Source: Verrucomicrobiota bacterium (lineage in GTDB: Bacteria; Verrucomicrobiota; Verrucomicrobiia; Opitutales; UBA953). Taken from it: a stretch of DNA of 7,955 bases. The stretch covers positions 1-7,955 of the forward strand of contig RDYO01000105.1 of assembly GCA_004293385.1 (NCBI GenBank), read 5' to 3'. Made by a program: the position numbers and the translations under genes. Below are positions 6,869 through 7,955 of this stretch, piece by piece. The notes under the pieces are model-generated. The model had not been told where the DNA came from. It ran no database searches and saw only the letters and a list, made by a program, of their open reading frames with translations. Each line of letters begins with the position of its first letter. Within the stretch, counting starts at the first letter, position 1.

Positions 6869-7639
6869 TCAGAAGATGAACTTGGCGTAGACCCGACCCC
6901 AGAAGATCGACCCGGCGGTCAGAAGCTGGCGGTCGCTGTTGTGGGCCCAGCTGACACCGGCGCCCAGTTCCGGACCACGGCCGACCTGACGGGTGACGTC
7001 CAGGGAGGCTCCGAGGTAACGGTAGGCGTTCTTGGTGGCGTAGACCGAGGTGGAGGCGTCGGAAAGACCGGCGTAACCCTTCACGATGATGTCGCAACCG
7101 GTCAGGCCGACATTGGAGCCGGCAAAGGTCTTGGAACCGGCGACTTCGACGGTGAACTGCTGGAGCTCGGTACTGTAGTAGACGTAGGTCGAGGGCTTGA
7201 GAGCGACGTTGGACAGGGAGAGTCCGGCGTAGACCTCGCGGTTGGAGTCGATCTGGGTGACGCCGTGGGTGGCGATGGTGCGGACCGTCGTCGCGGTCAG
7301 GCGCTGGTGACCGACGTCGATTTCGCCGAACGAGAAGTCGCGACGGAGGCCGACGGCGTAAGTGCGCTCGACGGAATCAGCGTTATAGAAGCTGCCGTAG
7401 ATCGAGACGCCGCTGAGCCCAGGGGCGCTGTAGTCGAGGGTGACGGAGGACTGGATGAGCCCCTGGGTGTCGGAGCGCTCGATGCCGCGGAAGACGTTCT
7501 TGCCCTGCCAGACGATGGCGCCCCGGAGGGAAAGGTCCTGGGTCGAGGCCGAGACCGGAGCCGGCGCGGGAGCCGCTTCCTGGGCTTGACCGCCGGCGAC
7601 GAAGACGGCGAGGGCGAGGGCGGTGAGGGAGTTTTTCAT
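6869..7639 (-). CDS. TorF-like putative outer-membrane porin (256 aa)
   Basis: The protein begins with a signal peptide: MKNS, a hydrophobic stretch LTALALAVFVAGG and a likely cleavage after Ala19 (GQA|Q). A short Ala/Pro-rich linker (EAAPAPAPVSAS) follows, then about 220 residues of alternating polar and hydrophobic strands rich in Tyr, Ser and Gly, ending in a terminal Phe (KFIF). This is the layout of an outer-membrane beta-barrel, whose last aromatic residue is the BAM recognition signal. WQGKNVFRGIERSD near residues 44-57 resembles the first strand of the TorF/Gcw_chp putative porin family. A single cysteine lies in the mature part (TGCD). The substrate is unknown and neighbours give no hint: it stands alone between terminators, with icd upstream and rplM downstream. 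No Shine-Dalgarno. Barrel assignment is firm; the family name is moderate. Confidence 0.8.
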   Translation of the reverse strand: MKNSLTALALAVFVAGGQAQEAAPAPAPVSASTQDLSLRGAIVWQGKNVFRGIERSDTQGLIQSSVTLDYSAPGLSGVSIYGSFYNADSVERTYAVGLRRDFSFGEIDVGHQRLTATTVRTIATHGVTQIDSNREVYAGLSLSNVALKPSTYVYYSTELQQFTVEVAGSKTFAGSNVGLTGCDIIVKGYAGLSDASTSVYATKNAYRYLGASLDVTRQVGRGPELGAGVSWAHNSDRQLLTAGSIFWGRVYAKFIF

Positions 7640-7669
7640 GAGATGGATTGCTGAGTCATATTTCCGTCC

Positions 7670-7709
7670 AAAACGAAACCGTTGGCAAGCCCCAAGGGGC
7701 CGCCAACGG
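7670..7709 (-). terminator. Intrinsic terminator after icd
   Basis: An 8-bp outer stem (CCGTTGGC 7679-7686 with GCCAACGG 7702-7709) encloses, after a small asymmetric internal loop, an inner GCCCC-AA-GGGGC hairpin (7689-7700). On the minus strand the stem is followed by TTTCGTTTTGG, an interrupted T-rich tail. It starts 25 bases past the icd stop. Only about 30 bases remain between its tail and the porin ATG, so the porin promoter must overlap it or the porin depends on read-through. Confidence 0.8.
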
Positions 7710-7733
7710 CGAGGAGGAGGACTGCGAGGCCGT

Positions 7734-7955
7734 TCACATCGACGCGATAATCGCGTCGCCGAACTCCGAGCACTTGATCTCGGTCGCGCCCTGCATCTGG
7801 CGGGCGAAGTCGTAGGTCACGCGGCCGCCACCGATGGCGCCGTTCAGGCCCTTGAGGACGAGGTCGGCCGCTTCGGTCCAACCCATGTAGCGGAGCATCA
7901 TCTCGCCCGAGAGCACGACGGAACCCGGATTGACGACGTCCTTGTCGGCATACTT
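7734..7955 (-). CDS. icd: Isocitrate dehydrogenase, NADP-type, C-terminal 73 residues (partial)
   Basis: Icd oxidises isocitrate to 2-oxoglutarate in the TCA cycle, here supplying the glutamate carbon skeleton that the nearby arg genes consume, although that link is only metabolic. The visible tail opens with [12 protein letters not shown] and ends [13 protein letters not shown], very like the C-terminus of the Escherichia coli enzyme. By position it keeps the residues that set NADP preference in E. coli: Lys344-Tyr345 (fragment residues 1-2), Val351 (8), Tyr391 (48) and Arg395 (52). It is thus the homodimeric NADP type and not the NAD-dependent IDH/IMDH branch. The rest of the gene lies past the right edge. 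The stop is TGA, followed by a hairpin terminator. Confidence 0.95.
   Translation of the reverse strand, partial: KYADKDVVNPGSVVLSGEMMLRYMGWTEAADLVLKGLNGAIGGGRVTYDFARQMQGATEIKCSEFGDAIIASM

Noticed and set aside
1..7955. Mobile element, CRISPR, tRNA, prophage or defence genes
   Set aside because: Coding density is nearly complete with housekeeping genes; no direct repeats, transposase-like frames, tRNA-like cloverleaf or compositional break were seen.

Overview
The window is a compact, GC-rich stretch of bacterial housekeeping chromosome. All ten recognisable genes lie on the minus strand, so transcription runs from high to low coordinates. A predicted outer-membrane beta-barrel protein points to a Gram-negative cell. 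Protein style, the arg gene order and the near absence of Shine-Dalgarno sequences make me favour Verrucomicrobiota (perhaps Opitutae), but this is an impression from sequence style and not a demonstrated placement.

Layout in the direction of transcription: the 3' end of icd (NADP-type isocitrate dehydrogenase) with a hairpin terminator; a signal-peptide-bearing TorF-like porin with a very strong 15-bp-stem terminator; the two-gene ribosomal operon rplM-rpsI (L13, S9), closed by a perfect 10-bp-stem terminator; then a tightly packed arginine cluster argC-argJ-argB-argD-argF-argG, with argG running off the left edge. Gaps inside the arg cluster are -1 to 68 bases, with one TGATG overlap (argB/argD), so it is very probably one transcription unit.

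Together the arg genes carry N-acetylglutamate through phosphorylation (ArgB), reduction (ArgC), transamination (ArgD), acetyl transfer back to glutamate (ArgJ), carbamoylation (ArgF) and condensation with aspartate (ArgG). Only the final lyase (argH), carbamoyl-phosphate synthase and any separate ArgA are not seen here. ArgJ makes this the acetyl-recycling form of the pathway, and the N-terminal helix of ArgB suggests feedback inhibition by arginine.

No previously undescribed multi-gene system is visible. The observations most worth a second look are small: none of the complete genes has a recognisable Shine-Dalgarno sequence, and four of them instead carry CTTTC just before the ATG; two mutually exclusive hairpins lie upstream of rplM; ArgJ appears to lack its last two canonical residues; a G-run tract overlaps the porin terminator. 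No RNA gene, mobile element, CRISPR array or long direct repeat was found, and no gene-free stretch exceeds about 150 bases.
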